DNA of 60,000 nucleotides from Takakia lepidozioides. Taxonomy: Eukaryota > Streptophyta > Takakiopsida > Takakiales > Takakiaceae. The notes beneath the pieces were generated by a model that saw only the letters and a program-made list of their open reading frames with translations, made no database searches and was not told the DNA's origin. The number at the start of each line of letters is the position of its first letter. Positions within the stretch are counted from its first letter, which is position 1. Of this stretch, positions 46,200 to 56,374 are shown one piece after another. The position numbers were made by a program, and so were the translations under genes. The stretch lies in the NCBI GenBank assembly GCA_030704615.1, contig CM060731.1:1862001-1922000 (forward strand), read 5' to 3'.

Positions 46200-46935
46200 A
46201 GCTACAGTATTCCACTTCTTGTAGTAGCTATAGTAGCAAGTCGTTCTCCTATCTGTGTAAACATATCCACCATGCTCGAGACCATGCCTTGATCATGACT
46301 CTGACCTTGGCCTTGTACTCTTTGGTTTTGATTACGATTTCCGCCATGACCTATGACTCATCCTCCTCTCTAACCTACATTGTCTCGTCCTCGGCCACCA
46401 TTGTTCATTTGAGATTGGTTTGGTCGTAGCTCAGGATATAAGTCATAACAATGGGCCACCTCATGTCTATACTTGTCAGAATGCCCACATTACAGCTGTG
46501 TATGTTGCACCGATGTTGGTCTCTCATCCCTCTTTGGACAATATTTTGAACGTATATGAGGTCCTCCACAATCCCAACTTGTCAAACCCGGCTATCGTTG
46601 GTGTAAAAATGAAGGAAGAGACATTTAATGTCTTTGAGCCCCTCTTTGACCATCCCTAGGCTTCGTCTCAGCCCCCTTGTTGTTTTGACCGCGTAGAGGT
46701 GGTTGTTGTGGTTGGCTAGGAGCACCACACTTTGTTGTGTCTCCTTGCTATATCCCACAATGATCACTTGCTCCTTACCATATTGAGCTTTATCCGCTCT
46801 GCCAACAAAAACACATTCGCTAAGGTAGGTTGGGCCGCTTGTAGGAGAGTTGCATCCATGATCCCGCACCCTTCTCCTAAGCTCCTTATCTAATATCCCA
46901 TGATAATACCAGAATTGAACTGCTTGATAACATTG
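46200..46935 (-). pseudogene. Second gag-like relic, related to the gag inside the CACTA element
   Basis: The minus strand shows the block QAVQFWYYHGILDKELRRRV (about 46,930-46,870), the segment ending VFVGRADKAQYGKEQVI, and a degenerate zinc-knuckle region (about 46,500-46,440) followed by a Gly/Asn/Arg-rich tail. These match 43,040-42,480. Many frame breaks. Upstream, 46,936-47,148 is open but unrelated. A dead copy of the same gag family, not bounded by CACTA ends. Confidence 0.6.
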
Positions 46936-47326
46936 AACATTATGTGAAATTAATGACGTTTCAATCATAAGTGATCCGTTGATCTCGTCATTCAATACAT
47001 AACATGCTTTGCTAGCAATAACCTCATCTAAAACAATGGAATTTGAAATTATCTCATCGAGCACCAACAACACAATTTTAAGTAAATCTGGACTAAAGTT
47101 TGGTCCAGAAATAAGGAGAAATATCTGAGTATGTATTTTTTTAATCATTTAAATGAATTTAAATGGATAAATTTAAATATAAATATAAAGATCTATTAAT
47201 ATATAATATGAGCAATAAAGAAACATTATATATAAACTTTAGGAGAAAAAGCAGTTTCTATTTGGCTCATTAAGCAAGTTCCACTGTTCACTCGATGTTT
47301 AGTAAGAGTTGAATGAGATACCAACA

Positions 47327-47541
47327 GTCAGTAGCTCAGTTGGTGAAGTGCACTGAGTGCTACCCAGATGATTATAGGGTCAAATCTTGCTACTGACGAG
47401 TGTGGTATGTTCCTGGGTGGTGTCCCATTCCAACGCCACATGGCGGGATTACTGTGAAAGAGGTTATACTATTAAGGGGGTATGATTTGTGAGCTGTCGC
47501 TTCCAGGTGTTTCCATTACATTAAAAAATAAATTAAAAAAA
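47327..47541 (+). repeat. tRNA-derived SINE
   Basis: The head 47,327-47,397 is tRNA-like: TAGCTCAGTTGG (A-box), GGGTCAAATC (B-box) and a perfect 7-bp acceptor stem GTCAGTA/TACTGAC. A body of about 120 bp without tRNA similarity and an A-rich tail (TTAAAAAATAAATTAAAAAA) follow. The degraded T-arm and the attached body and tail distinguish it from a tRNA gene. No target duplication was found by eye. Confidence 0.7.
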
Positions 47542-48819
47542 CGGATGTCGGGTGATAACTCGCTTCATGATCCGCGGCCTGATGGATGATTGGAGCACTA
47601 GTCATATTCGTAATCGCGACTGAGCTTGTGAAGGCCGTTACTATGTAACGTACAAGACAAATCAATCAAATATGTGAGCAAAACATGGCACAATGACACA
47701 ATACCACCATGAAATGAAATGAAAGACAATGGGGAGACATTGATGATAAACAACCAGGTTTTATTTCAGAACCATGTCAATTTGAGTAAGTCTCGCCCCA
47801 TGCGGCATGGACCAATACAAGTAACGTAAACCATGTCAATGAGAGTATCAACTTCTAGAAGGAGGGCTGAACTCCATTAACACAAGACGATGTCGGTCGA
47901 CGTACTTATGATGAAAATATTTTGAGGAAAGTCATTTCCCAAAATCACAATATTTTGACAAGGTTGGAGGGTTCATTTTCAAATCTGTATTCTTCCATTG
48001 TTCCGAAGGTTTTTGTCAGCAGAAGTCCCTGAAATGTTGTCTCGAGAATCGTTGATATGGTGATAATCTCACAAAAAATATCCTCCAATATTACGCCAAC
48101 CAACAATGTCTTGAGCGACCGAAGTTCAGCTGTACTTCTCGAAGAATTGGTGGTCTTGCAGACTTTCAGTGAATCGCGAAGATGATGAATTACTCGTATG
48201 CTCTTCAAAACATAATAACTGACCCTGGAGTAAGATGCTGAATGTATCCAATTGGGGAGTAAGTATGCTGCTCGTATGCTCTGGAGAGTGGCTCGATGAC
48301 GAGTACGCTGATGGAGAGAGTGATGTTTTCTGCGAAATCTTCAAGGAAATAGTGTTGGATGACCAGTTGAGGTTCATCTGTGACGGGCTGTGGTACTTCT
48401 GACGATTTATTGTAAAGCACTCGTAAACTGATCCCCAACTAAATAATCTCCAACTGACTAACCACCAACTAACTGATTGGAGCTGTCACAAGCAATATCA
48501 AAAATCCTATTTACTGCTAGGCGTTTGATGCTATTGTTGTTCCTATAGCTAAATTGTATAGTAGTCGTTTTGTTATTCCCATGCGAACAGTATCAGGTCC
48601 CCAGAGACTGTCATATTCAGACTCCCGTATCAGCCACGGCCCACCATCATTGACCAATATAAAACCATCAGCTGCATGTCAGCTGAGAACTAGATCTTCG
48701 ATTCATTGTATGCGACGCCCACAAGTAGTTGGCCAGCAGCTTGAGATATTTCTTCGGGCTGTGATTGAATGAACTAGAGATTTCATTCTTAGCTGATGGT
48801 TTCATGTATGTGGTGCCTA
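47542..48819. other. No recognisable gene
   Basis: Minus-strand frames at 47,945-48,438 are open in pieces but match nothing I recognise. Confidence 0.4.
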
Positions 48820-49701
48820 CACTAGAAGAAAAACGCGGAATAACCACTCTGTTAACCACTCATTTTGAGTGGTAAGAGACACTAAACCACTCTGGCCCCA
48901 GAGTGATGAAGAACCAGTGGATTAGGACAAGTGAGTGGTAAAAGACATTACGTGGCATCAGTGGTTAAGGACAGTGGTTTGAACCACTCACGTCCGGGTC
49001 CACCTGTTCGCTGACATGTCACAGTGGTAAATTAACCACTGTGACGTGTAAACTCACCAATGTGACGTGTCACTGAGGTAAACCAACCACTTCTGAGGTG
49101 TCACAGTGGTAAACTGACGTGTCATAGTGGTAAAGTAACCACTTCCGTTGGACACGTGAAAGTCGGTGGTCCGTGGATGATATTGGAGATTATATTGACA
49201 CATGGCGACACTCTCAGCATGGACACGTATCATGTGTCGGTGCTACGAAATGGATGGAGTGAAAAATTCAATGACTTCCGAAACCACTTGTTGAGTGATC
49301 GCAAAATGACTCACAGAGTCATTCTATGAAAATTGAGAATATACAATATCACTCAAACCGTGGTTATGTGAGTGGATGACGTCTCTCAACATGTCATTGG
49401 AATTATTACCCACATAGTGGTATGTAAGTTGTTTGAATTATCCATGGTGTCTCTCTGAGTGGGAACTATGGATTGGAATGATTACTAACAGAGTGGTGTG
49501 TAAGTGATTAGGAATACCACTGGAGGAATTCATACCACTAATACAGTAATATATAGGTGATTACTTATACCACTATAGGAGTGGTAATGGAGGCAATTGT
49601 GTGTATTTGGCTACTCTTACAGTTTTAAATTATACCACTATTACAGTGGCGTGCAAGTGATTAGGAACATGACTAGAGGAACACATACCACTAGTGTAGT
49701 G
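48820..49701. mobile_element. Small CACTA-like non-autonomous element with AACCACTC-type subterminal repeats
   Basis: Begins CACTAGAAGAAAAACGCGG. From 48,840 to 49,700 it is filled with AACCACT/AGTGGTT words in both orientations, and it ends near ...CCACTAGTGTAGTG (CACTA in reverse). It contains GACACGTG and GTGACGTGT words like the 35.7- and 40.6-kb ends. It is 882 bp long with no coding capacity. The 3-bp flanks (CTA left, AAA right) do not match, so the right boundary is uncertain. Confidence 0.6.
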
Positions 49702-49929
49702 AAAGAAGTACCATTGGGGATTCAAGCTCTACAAAATAAAATCCCAGAGAGTAAGTGCTGGAACACTGTCAACAAAATCCAGCCATGATAAAAGTCTGAG
49801 CCTAACTTCTACACGGCGTCTCCGCATGCATGTTAGGAACACTGAACTGCTTTCCTGCCTTCTTCTCATTGCCAGCAATGTCTACGCCCTGGTGAACAAA
49901 ATTGTAAGCCCTCTTCATGTTCTTCTCTG

Positions 49930-50488
49930 GCCAGGGCTGCCAGGCTAGGCTCCCATTTGCATATTACAAACACAAATGAATATGACGTGGTCTTGCTTCA
50001 TCCCTTCCCACATCATTTGCTCCTAGGTTTCCAAAGCCTTAATCCCGTTGGGCTTCACCCCTTCGCGCAGCAGTTGCTCATAGGTCTCCAAAGCATTCCT
50101 ACCACACCCATGTTAAATCCTGCCAACATTATATTCAACGTGATCAAAGTTCGTTGAGGCATTCCGTTGAATACTCGGTGTGCATTCATGATGCTCTTGC
50201 ACTTAACATACATGTTCACAAGGGTGTTGAGGAGAAAAACACTTGGCGTGAATCCACTTTGGATAATCTGAGTGTGCACCTGCTTTCCAACTTCCAGACC
50301 CTTCAATTTGATGCACTTAAGCAAGAGACAGACATACATATCTGAATCTGCTGAAATGCTCCTTGGTTTAAAGGTTGTAGAGCCTCTTTCAGTCTGCCTG
50401 CCTCACAAAGCATCTTCACATGCCCAAAAGAGCTAGAAGAGGCATTATGGACTCCCTCTCTTGATCCTCTTTTAGAAGCTGTGGTCAT
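49930..50488 (-). pseudogene. N-terminal fragment of a PPR-DYW gene
   Basis: On the minus strand MTTASKRGSREGVHNASSSS opens at 50,488, then MLCEAGRLKEALQPLNQ and, after a frame change, KLKGLEVGKQVHTQIIQSGF and NTLVNMYVKCKSIMNAHRVF. It dissolves near 49,930 after about three PPR motifs. There is no E or DYW part. Truncated pseudogene. Confidence 0.8.
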
Positions 50489-50514
50489 GGTTGAGGTGCC
50501 TGATTTAAATCAGG

Positions 50515-50648
50515 GCTGTCAGGCCTGCAATGCATACAAACATGAGGTGGCCGGGCTGAACCCCTTCCCCCATCATTTGCTCATAGGTCTCCAAAGCCTC
50601 CATCCCACGTCCCTGTTGTGCATACCCTGCAAGCATCGCACTCCATTC
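50515..50648 (-). pseudogene. Detached PPR motif fragment joined to the methyltransferase-like gene
   Basis: The minus strand reads WSAMLAGYAQQGRGMEALET then YEQMMGEGVQPGHLMFVC, one PPR unit lying upstream of the start of the truncated PPR gene, which is out of order. Its edge at about 50,648 abuts sequence in frame with the following gene, so it marks a rearrangement breakpoint. Confidence 0.7.
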
Positions 50649-50723
50649 TCCCTTTTGGAGAAAGGTCGTCTGTCTTTCGAGCCACCATTCTTCCTAGCAT
50701 GGAGGAACCCTGGGGCTGACTCC

Positions 50724-52977
50724 ATGTACACTGACGATATTGTGAAGGAGTGGCATCTGGAACATTTGCGTGATTGCCCTTGGTATGTGGACCTTCCGCC
50801 CGGCTCGCTCGACCCATCCGAGTTTCAATTGAAGCTGGATGCTGAATTCCGACGAAACCGGGCTCCGCTGCCTCCATTGGGTGCAAAAGAGGCAAAAGCG
50901 CTTGCGAACTCCAGGAAAGCGGCAGAGCTTGCTCAGGCAGGAATTCAGGAGAAATTGCATGAGAAGAGTAAAGGTCAAAGGAAAAGGACAAGGAAACAGG
51001 TGACTGCAGTAACACCCAAAAAGAAGAAAACCATCGGGGCATCGGAGGAGGCGCAGGAGGGGACCCAAGAGAGTGACTCGGACGACGACTTCGTTCAAGG
51101 TCCTTCGACTGCTGTTGCTCCTACCCAGTCACCGGTCGTCCGGGTTCCCAAGTCAGTTCGGAGTGGGACTGGCTCTGCCAAGAAGTTGGCATTTGAGGGC
51201 GAGCCTACACGCCGGTATTCGGCGGTGACGTTTACGCACAGGCCAAAACTAGAACCTCCAACCATCATCCAATGCGTCAATGAGAGCTTCCTTGACGCTC
51301 TCGCTGCCAGGGCGAAGAAGGTGGCACACAACAAGTCTCTGGCGGAGTAGAAGGGGAAAGCCAAGAAGAGGGCTGGCGGTACAGAGCCTAAAGACACCCC
51401 TGGTTTTGAAGCCATGATGGAATTCTTCACGGCTGTGAGCACGAATTGCAAGAGCACTCGGGGGGGGGTTGAGGTGGAGAGAGCTTGCGACATGATTCTC
51501 CTCGACATTCCAGATGGGGAGCTGCTGGAGGGCCTGGATGGTGTGCCCACCTGGAACAGGTTTACTGAGGACTACTGGAAAGCCGGGTTTGGGCTGGCGG
51601 GGATGCTTCTGGATGACGGTGGATGTGTGGTTGTCATTGCCACGAGAGGGAAGACCATAGAGAATGCGGTGGCAAGGTGGACACCGAAAAGTGTCACCCC
51701 GGTCCTCCTCAGAAAATGGTTCTGCATCAGTACGCAGGGGTTGCAAACAGAGGGCCAAAGTGTAAGTTATCAATCTTTTGCATTCACTTCATATTGTGGT
51801 GTATGTTAAGTAGACCCTGGAGTTGATCCCTTCTTTGTTGGATGTGCAGACATTGGTGTTTGAGGCATATTGCTTTGTGAAGAGAGGGTCTACGTTCAAA
51901 TTCCGCAACGACGGTCGTCTTGTTGATGCCGCTGTGGACCCTGTAACCTACGATGTCCTCTACAACTATGTGCCCCACTCCAGTATGCCGAAGGACACAA
52001 AGACAGGCAAACCGTGGCGGTACAGCCGGACCCGGAGCCCTGCTTTCATCCAAACCCTCATGGAGACGTGCTCGGATGTCCAAGGGCGGATTATGGACCT
52101 CACATGTGGCACGGGTAAGCCTTCACGTGCTCAGTTTGTCCCCTGGCCCGACTGCAATTGCATGCCGCAAGCTATTAACCGCCCGCTTTGTTCCTCAGGT
52201 GCTTCAATGTGGGCAGGGACGTTGTCCGACAGGCATGTGTTCGCCTTCGAGCCAGATACTGCCCTCCACAACTCGGAACTTGCAGCGGCTGAACGTCTGC
52301 CGAAAGAGGAAGAGGCATCCTCGGAGGATGAGGAAAAATCCGAGAAGGAGCAGGGGGAGGAAGTTGGGATCGAGGCCGAGGAGCCCCCGGTTTACGAGTG
52401 AGTGGTGGCATTGTAAGTTGCCTCCAGATTTCGTGAGGCACCTCCCTCCGCTCTCTTATTTCATTGAAAACCCTTTCTGGTTGTGCTGGTATTGACATTC
52501 TTGAAGTGGATTTGTTCTTAATGTAGGATGCCAAGTACTGCCGGAGGGACGTCTACACCGGAGTTCATGGGCAGGAGGAACGTGCCTTTTTTTGCCAGGG
52601 GGGATTTCATGCCTAGTCCAGAAAGGGAGTACATCCTTCCTACTTATGCTTCCCGGCTTGCTTCGGTGTCCATTAGGAGGTGTTCCGAACGTAGTTGTGT
52701 ACAGCAGATTTTAGACGAGGCAAGCCTCAAGAAAATGAAGATGAGGGAGGAGGCAGCAGCTATTAGAGCCCGTCGGGCTCGTAGATTTGTCTTGGATTCT
52801 GCTGAGGAAAGTGGGGGAGAAGACGCAGAAGATTCCCAGGAGGTGACGTGGACAGTCCCCCAAGGAGAGGACGGGATTTTTGAGAGGCATAGTGGAACTG
52901 ATGCATCACAGAGCTCGGAGGATGAGGGGGATGAGGAAGAAGGTGGGGCAAGTTCCTCGGAGGGTGTAGGAGAGTAG
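50724..52977 (+). CDS. DNA N6/N4-methyltransferase-like protein with permuted motifs, four exons, one internal stop
   Basis: Exons 50,724-51,761, 51,850-52,114, 52,199-52,397 and 52,527-52,977 have GT-AG junctions and closing phases, giving 650 codons plus stop. Residues 1-230 are charged with nuclear-signal-like runs (QRKRTRKQ, PKKKK). DMILLDIPDG (DIPD at 261-264) lies where DPPY sits in N6/N4 methylases and is followed by GLAGMLLDDGGCVVVIATRG. Residues about 429-445 read IMDLTCGTG-ASMWAG, the SAM-binding motif I, then HVFAFEP. Motif IV before motif I is the beta-class order. An acidic tail follows. A TAG at 51,348-51,350 (codon 209) interrupts exon 1. The frame is open upstream to about 50,649, so the true start may be lost. 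Transposon or viral origin is possible. I do not know a described plant family matching it. Confidence 0.7.
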
Positions 52978-53040
52978 TGCCCATTCCGGCTATGACAGTT
53001 AGAACACACTTGTATAGACGTGGCTTGCCACAAAATTTGC

Positions 53041-53046
53041 AATAAA
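53041..53046 (+). terminator. Poly-A signal AATAAA of the methyltransferase-like gene
   Basis: AATAAA lies 63 bp after the TAG stop at 52,975-52,977 and fits a plant cleavage/polyadenylation signal. Confidence 0.5.
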
Positions 53047-53049
53047 ATG

Positions 53050-54348
53050 TTGCATTTCAAGTCCACTGGTGCCACATTCCAACTTCACATGACCCTATTT
53101 CCGTGCCTCCTAACCCTATTTCCGTGGACTCACAATGGTCTGCTCATGCTTTTTTTTTTCCGCTCATGCTCATGCCGCTCATGAAATAGCAGCCCCCGTT
53201 GTTACACTGTTATTAGGAGAATGAGAGGGGACAGGGATATCTCACCTCAGGGTCAGAATGGTTGCTGTTCTTGTGTTCCTTTTCTTTGTTTTCAGTGTCT
53301 TCAGCCAGCAAAACAAGGCAGCCTTGGATGTTAAAACAGTGGAACCAGTGTAGAACTAGCTTAGTGGAATGAGGAAAACAAGGATGGTCATTCAGAAACT
53401 GATTTGAAGAGCTGAGAAGGGATGACGTGGATGGGGAAGAAAAGTCAATATTGTTTTGGGGTTTGGATCTGATTTCTAGAAGTGTTCTCAACATGTGAAT
53501 GACTGATGTTCGAAGTTGAGGAGAAAAAGAGAGCTGTCAGGGTGTGTGATTTGAGATCTGTAGAAGGGTTGTGAAGCACCTTGACCAAACAGGATCCACT
53601 TGGGGAAAGGTAGTGCAAGGACCAGTCACTGGAAAGAGAGAGAGAGAGAGAGAGAGACTGACAGAGGGGCAGATCATCTCTTGTGTGACCAAGGTTGACT
53701 TCAATGATGGATGCACTGGATGCCTGGCTGGATGTGCATTGCATTGCATCGTAGCCATGCTGTTGTGGAGAAAAGTGAGGAATCCACACATGAAAGAAAA
53801 AGAGTGTCAGAGAAAGAAAAAGTGAAGAAGGGAGAAAGGGTTGATGAGGGATGGACAAATGGAGAGGCAAGGTCAAGAAGACATGAACCCTGAATGATCA
53901 AACTAGTGGGCCTGCAGTTCATGGCAGATCTGAGCTGCCCATCCACCTAGACCGTGATCTCATTACAAAAAGGGGCTTCCGACGTGTTGCTGACCAAGGG
54001 AACTGCCCACAAGGGCAGTGTTTCATCACTGACATAGGGCTGATTGCATCATTGAATACATAGCACCAGCATAGCTGGTGCTGTACCTGCAGGAAGGGGA
54101 TGTTGTGTAAAAGGTAGAACCAAGAGTGAACAACAATTTGACTCCCCATCCATGTCTTCTCTTCCGCTGCGGCGTGGATGAGGATTACTTGAACTCTGAT
54201 CAAGAAGGAGCTGAGGGAAACCCACAGCCAAGTGACGACAGTTGGACAGACTAGAAGAACGTTTCTTTCTTTTGCTCCGCTTAGAATGGAGGGGAGCACA
54301 ACTAGAATTATACAGAAGGGGATTCACGCCCCTTCTTTTCACACTACA
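53050..54348. other. No recognisable gene; GA microsatellite
   Basis: A GA run lies at about 53,632-53,657. Minus-strand frames at 53,445-53,946 are Ser/Leu-rich shadows of CT-rich sequence. Nothing assignable up to the chromovirus fragment. Confidence 0.5.
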
Positions 54349-54365
54349 CGGGGCTGTTACAACCC

Positions 54366-55469
54366 TTGCCGATTCCAGAGGGGACTTGGGAAAGCGTCTC
54401 GATGGATTTCATGACTGCTATGCCGCTGTCAAAAGGATTCGATGCAATCATGGTGGTGGTGGATAGGTTCAGTGAAATGGGCCATTTCATCCCCACCAAG
54501 GAGACGACAACGGCGCAGGAGACAGGGCGACTTTACTTCGCCCACGTCTTAAAGCATCATGGAGTCCCTAAGGATATTGTCTCGGATCGCGATCCAAAGT
54601 TTACGAGTAAATTTTGGAGGACACTTTGGAAGAAGATGGGGACGAGGCTGAAGATGAGCACCGCCTTCCGACCTACGACCGACGGCCAAACAGAAAGGGT
54701 GAATTCCGTAGTGAAGCAGATCTTGCGGAATTACGTGTCGGCAGACCAAACAGACTGGGTGGAACACTTAGACGCGGTAGAGTTCTGTTATAATAACACA
54801 GAACACTCCGCAACGGGAGTTTCCCCTTTCGTATTGGTCTATGGAAAAGCACCTCTGGTGCCGACAAGTTGGGCCGCCCAGGACGTTGAGGAACCGGCAG
54901 TAGCGGCGGTACTGGAAGAACGCGAGTGTTTGTTGAAGCTCGCAAAGTACAACATTGCCAAAACCAGGAAACGGTATGAAAGGCAGGCGAATCGGAAGCG
55001 GAGGGAAGTGAAGTTTGAGGCAGGCACAGAGGTCTGGTTGAACATCAAGAATTTCCGACTACCTCCGGAAGTGAGTCCGAAGTTCGTACCTCCGTATGCG
55101 GGACCCTTTCGCATTCGGAAGGTTATGAATGAGGATGTGTATGAATTGAAGCTGCCAGCAAACAGCAAGGTGCACCCAGTATTCCATGTCTCCTTTTTGA
55201 AGCCTTACTTCAAAGATGAAGCGCGTCCGAATCGGCATCAAGTGTTGCGTCCGCCACCTATGCTGTTGGATCATGAAAATGAACCTGAGTACGAGGTGGA
55301 GGCAATACTTAAGTCGAGGAGGTTCAAGAACCGAGAAACGGAGTATCTCGTCAAATGGAAGGGCTATCATCATGTGGAGGCATCTTGGGTGCGTGCCTCA
55401 GAAATGGGAAACGCATTCGAGGCGGTTGCAGCTTTCGAAGGGCGACCTCAAAAGCGGAAGAAACGTTGA
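54366..55469 (+). CDS. Chromovirus integrase core and chromodomain, open frame (partial)
   Basis: 367 uninterrupted codons. The integrase core carries the D,D35,E triad: SMDFMTAMP (D14), SDRDPKF (D74), DGQTERVN (E110). The C-terminal domain includes FEAGTEVWLN and HPVFHVSFLKPYF. Residues about 308-357 form a chromodomain (EYEVEAILK, YLVKWKGY, EASWVRAS) that in relatives guides insertion to marked chromatin. It ends KRKKR-stop. Unlike the first copy it has no stop codon. The N-terminal zinc domain is cut off, so it cannot make a complete enzyme. Confidence 0.88.
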   Translation: MPIPEGTWESVSMDFMTAMPLSKGFDAIMVVVDRFSEMGHFIPTKETTTAQETGRLYFAHVLKHHGVPKDIVSDRDPKFTSKFWRTLWKKMGTRLKMSTAFRPTTDGQTERVNSVVKQILRNYVSADQTDWVEHLDAVEFCYNNTEHSATGVSPFVLVYGKAPLVPTSWAAQDVEEPAVAAVLEERECLLKLAKYNIAKTRKRYERQANRKRREVKFEAGTEVWLNIKNFRLPPEVSPKFVPPYAGPFRIRKVMNEDVYELKLPANSKVHPVFHVSFLKPYFKDEARPNRHQVLRPPPMLLDHENEPEYEVEAILKSRRFKNRETEYLVKWKGYHHVEASWVRASEMGNAFEAVAAFEGRPQKRKKR

Positions 55470-56374
55470 TGGGGACATCAACCTTGGAGCGTGGGGGAGG
55501 AAATGCATGCTTAGCCCGACTTAGCTAGCTTAGGAATCCGATTACAAAAACTTGTATTGTACAAAAATTTGTTATAAAGGAAATGGGTTCCAAATGTTGT
55601 GCGTCCTATTTTGTTTGGAATGGTGATGCATGGTATGGTTGGCTAGTGTGTAGAATGCATGCTAGCTTATAAAAGTGGGAGAGGTAAATTGGGTTAATCG
55701 TGTGTTTGCGTAGTGCCGAAATCGGGTGACCCCCATCCAAGGGGCAAGGAAACTTGCGACTTCTTTGGGAGTTCACGTGCTAGTGCGCACCTGGCGCGTG
55801 CGCGTACTATAACTGCGCTACCGAGGGGGTTGCCTTGTAGTGCGGGCTAACGCGGAAGCTACGTGCTTCCGTTCACGTACTATAATCGTGTAGCCTCGAG
55901 ACGAAGTCGTAGTGTGGCTTCGGCGTGTTCCCGTACCTCAGGCCAACATTCCAAGGCGGACCCAATTGTAGTGATTGGGGCGCACGGTTGGTTCAAGGTT
56001 ATCTTCCTAGTCAAAGAGGGTTCCAGGGAACCCTTGCTCAAGGTGATGCCAAAAGCGGCATCATGAGCAATCGCAAGCAATGTTGTTGCAGTAAGGCGTT
56101 TCGATCCTCGGGGAGGATCGTTCCTTGGCCTTGAAGTAGGCCAAGAAGAGTGCACTGGGAGGAGCTGGAGAGGCTCCACCCCTGGCCGGGACTTGGAGGA
56201 AGTCGGCCGAACTAGCTAGTGGAGAGTAGAGTCAAGTGTGGGGTTTGGTTCTTTGCCATGGGACGCCATGGTGCGGAAACAAACTCCTTGATGTGGGACG
56301 CCACAACTTGGATGTTCGTTTCTACAAAATGGACAAGTCGATGAGGACATCGACTCCCTGTTGGTAGGGGTGTG
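55470..56374 (+). other. 3' noncoding region of the second chromovirus copy
   Basis: Collinear with 26,704-25,797. Hairpins GGAAGC/GCTTCC (about 55,855) and CGATCCTC/GAGGATCG (56,102-56,120) are kept. The purine-rich GGTAGGGGTGTG precedes the LTR. Confidence 0.75.

Noticed and set aside
47327-47397. Functional tRNA gene
   Set aside because: The T-arm is degraded, and a SINE body with an A-rich tail follows, so a tRNA-derived SINE is the better reading.
48352-48490. Short copia-type LTR starting TGTTGGATG and ending near CACA
   Set aside because: Too short, no second copy in the window, and no adjacent primer-binding site.
53445-53946. Ser/Leu-rich minus-strand protein
   Set aside because: The frames are produced by CT-rich sequence including a GA/CT microsatellite; no domain or start context.
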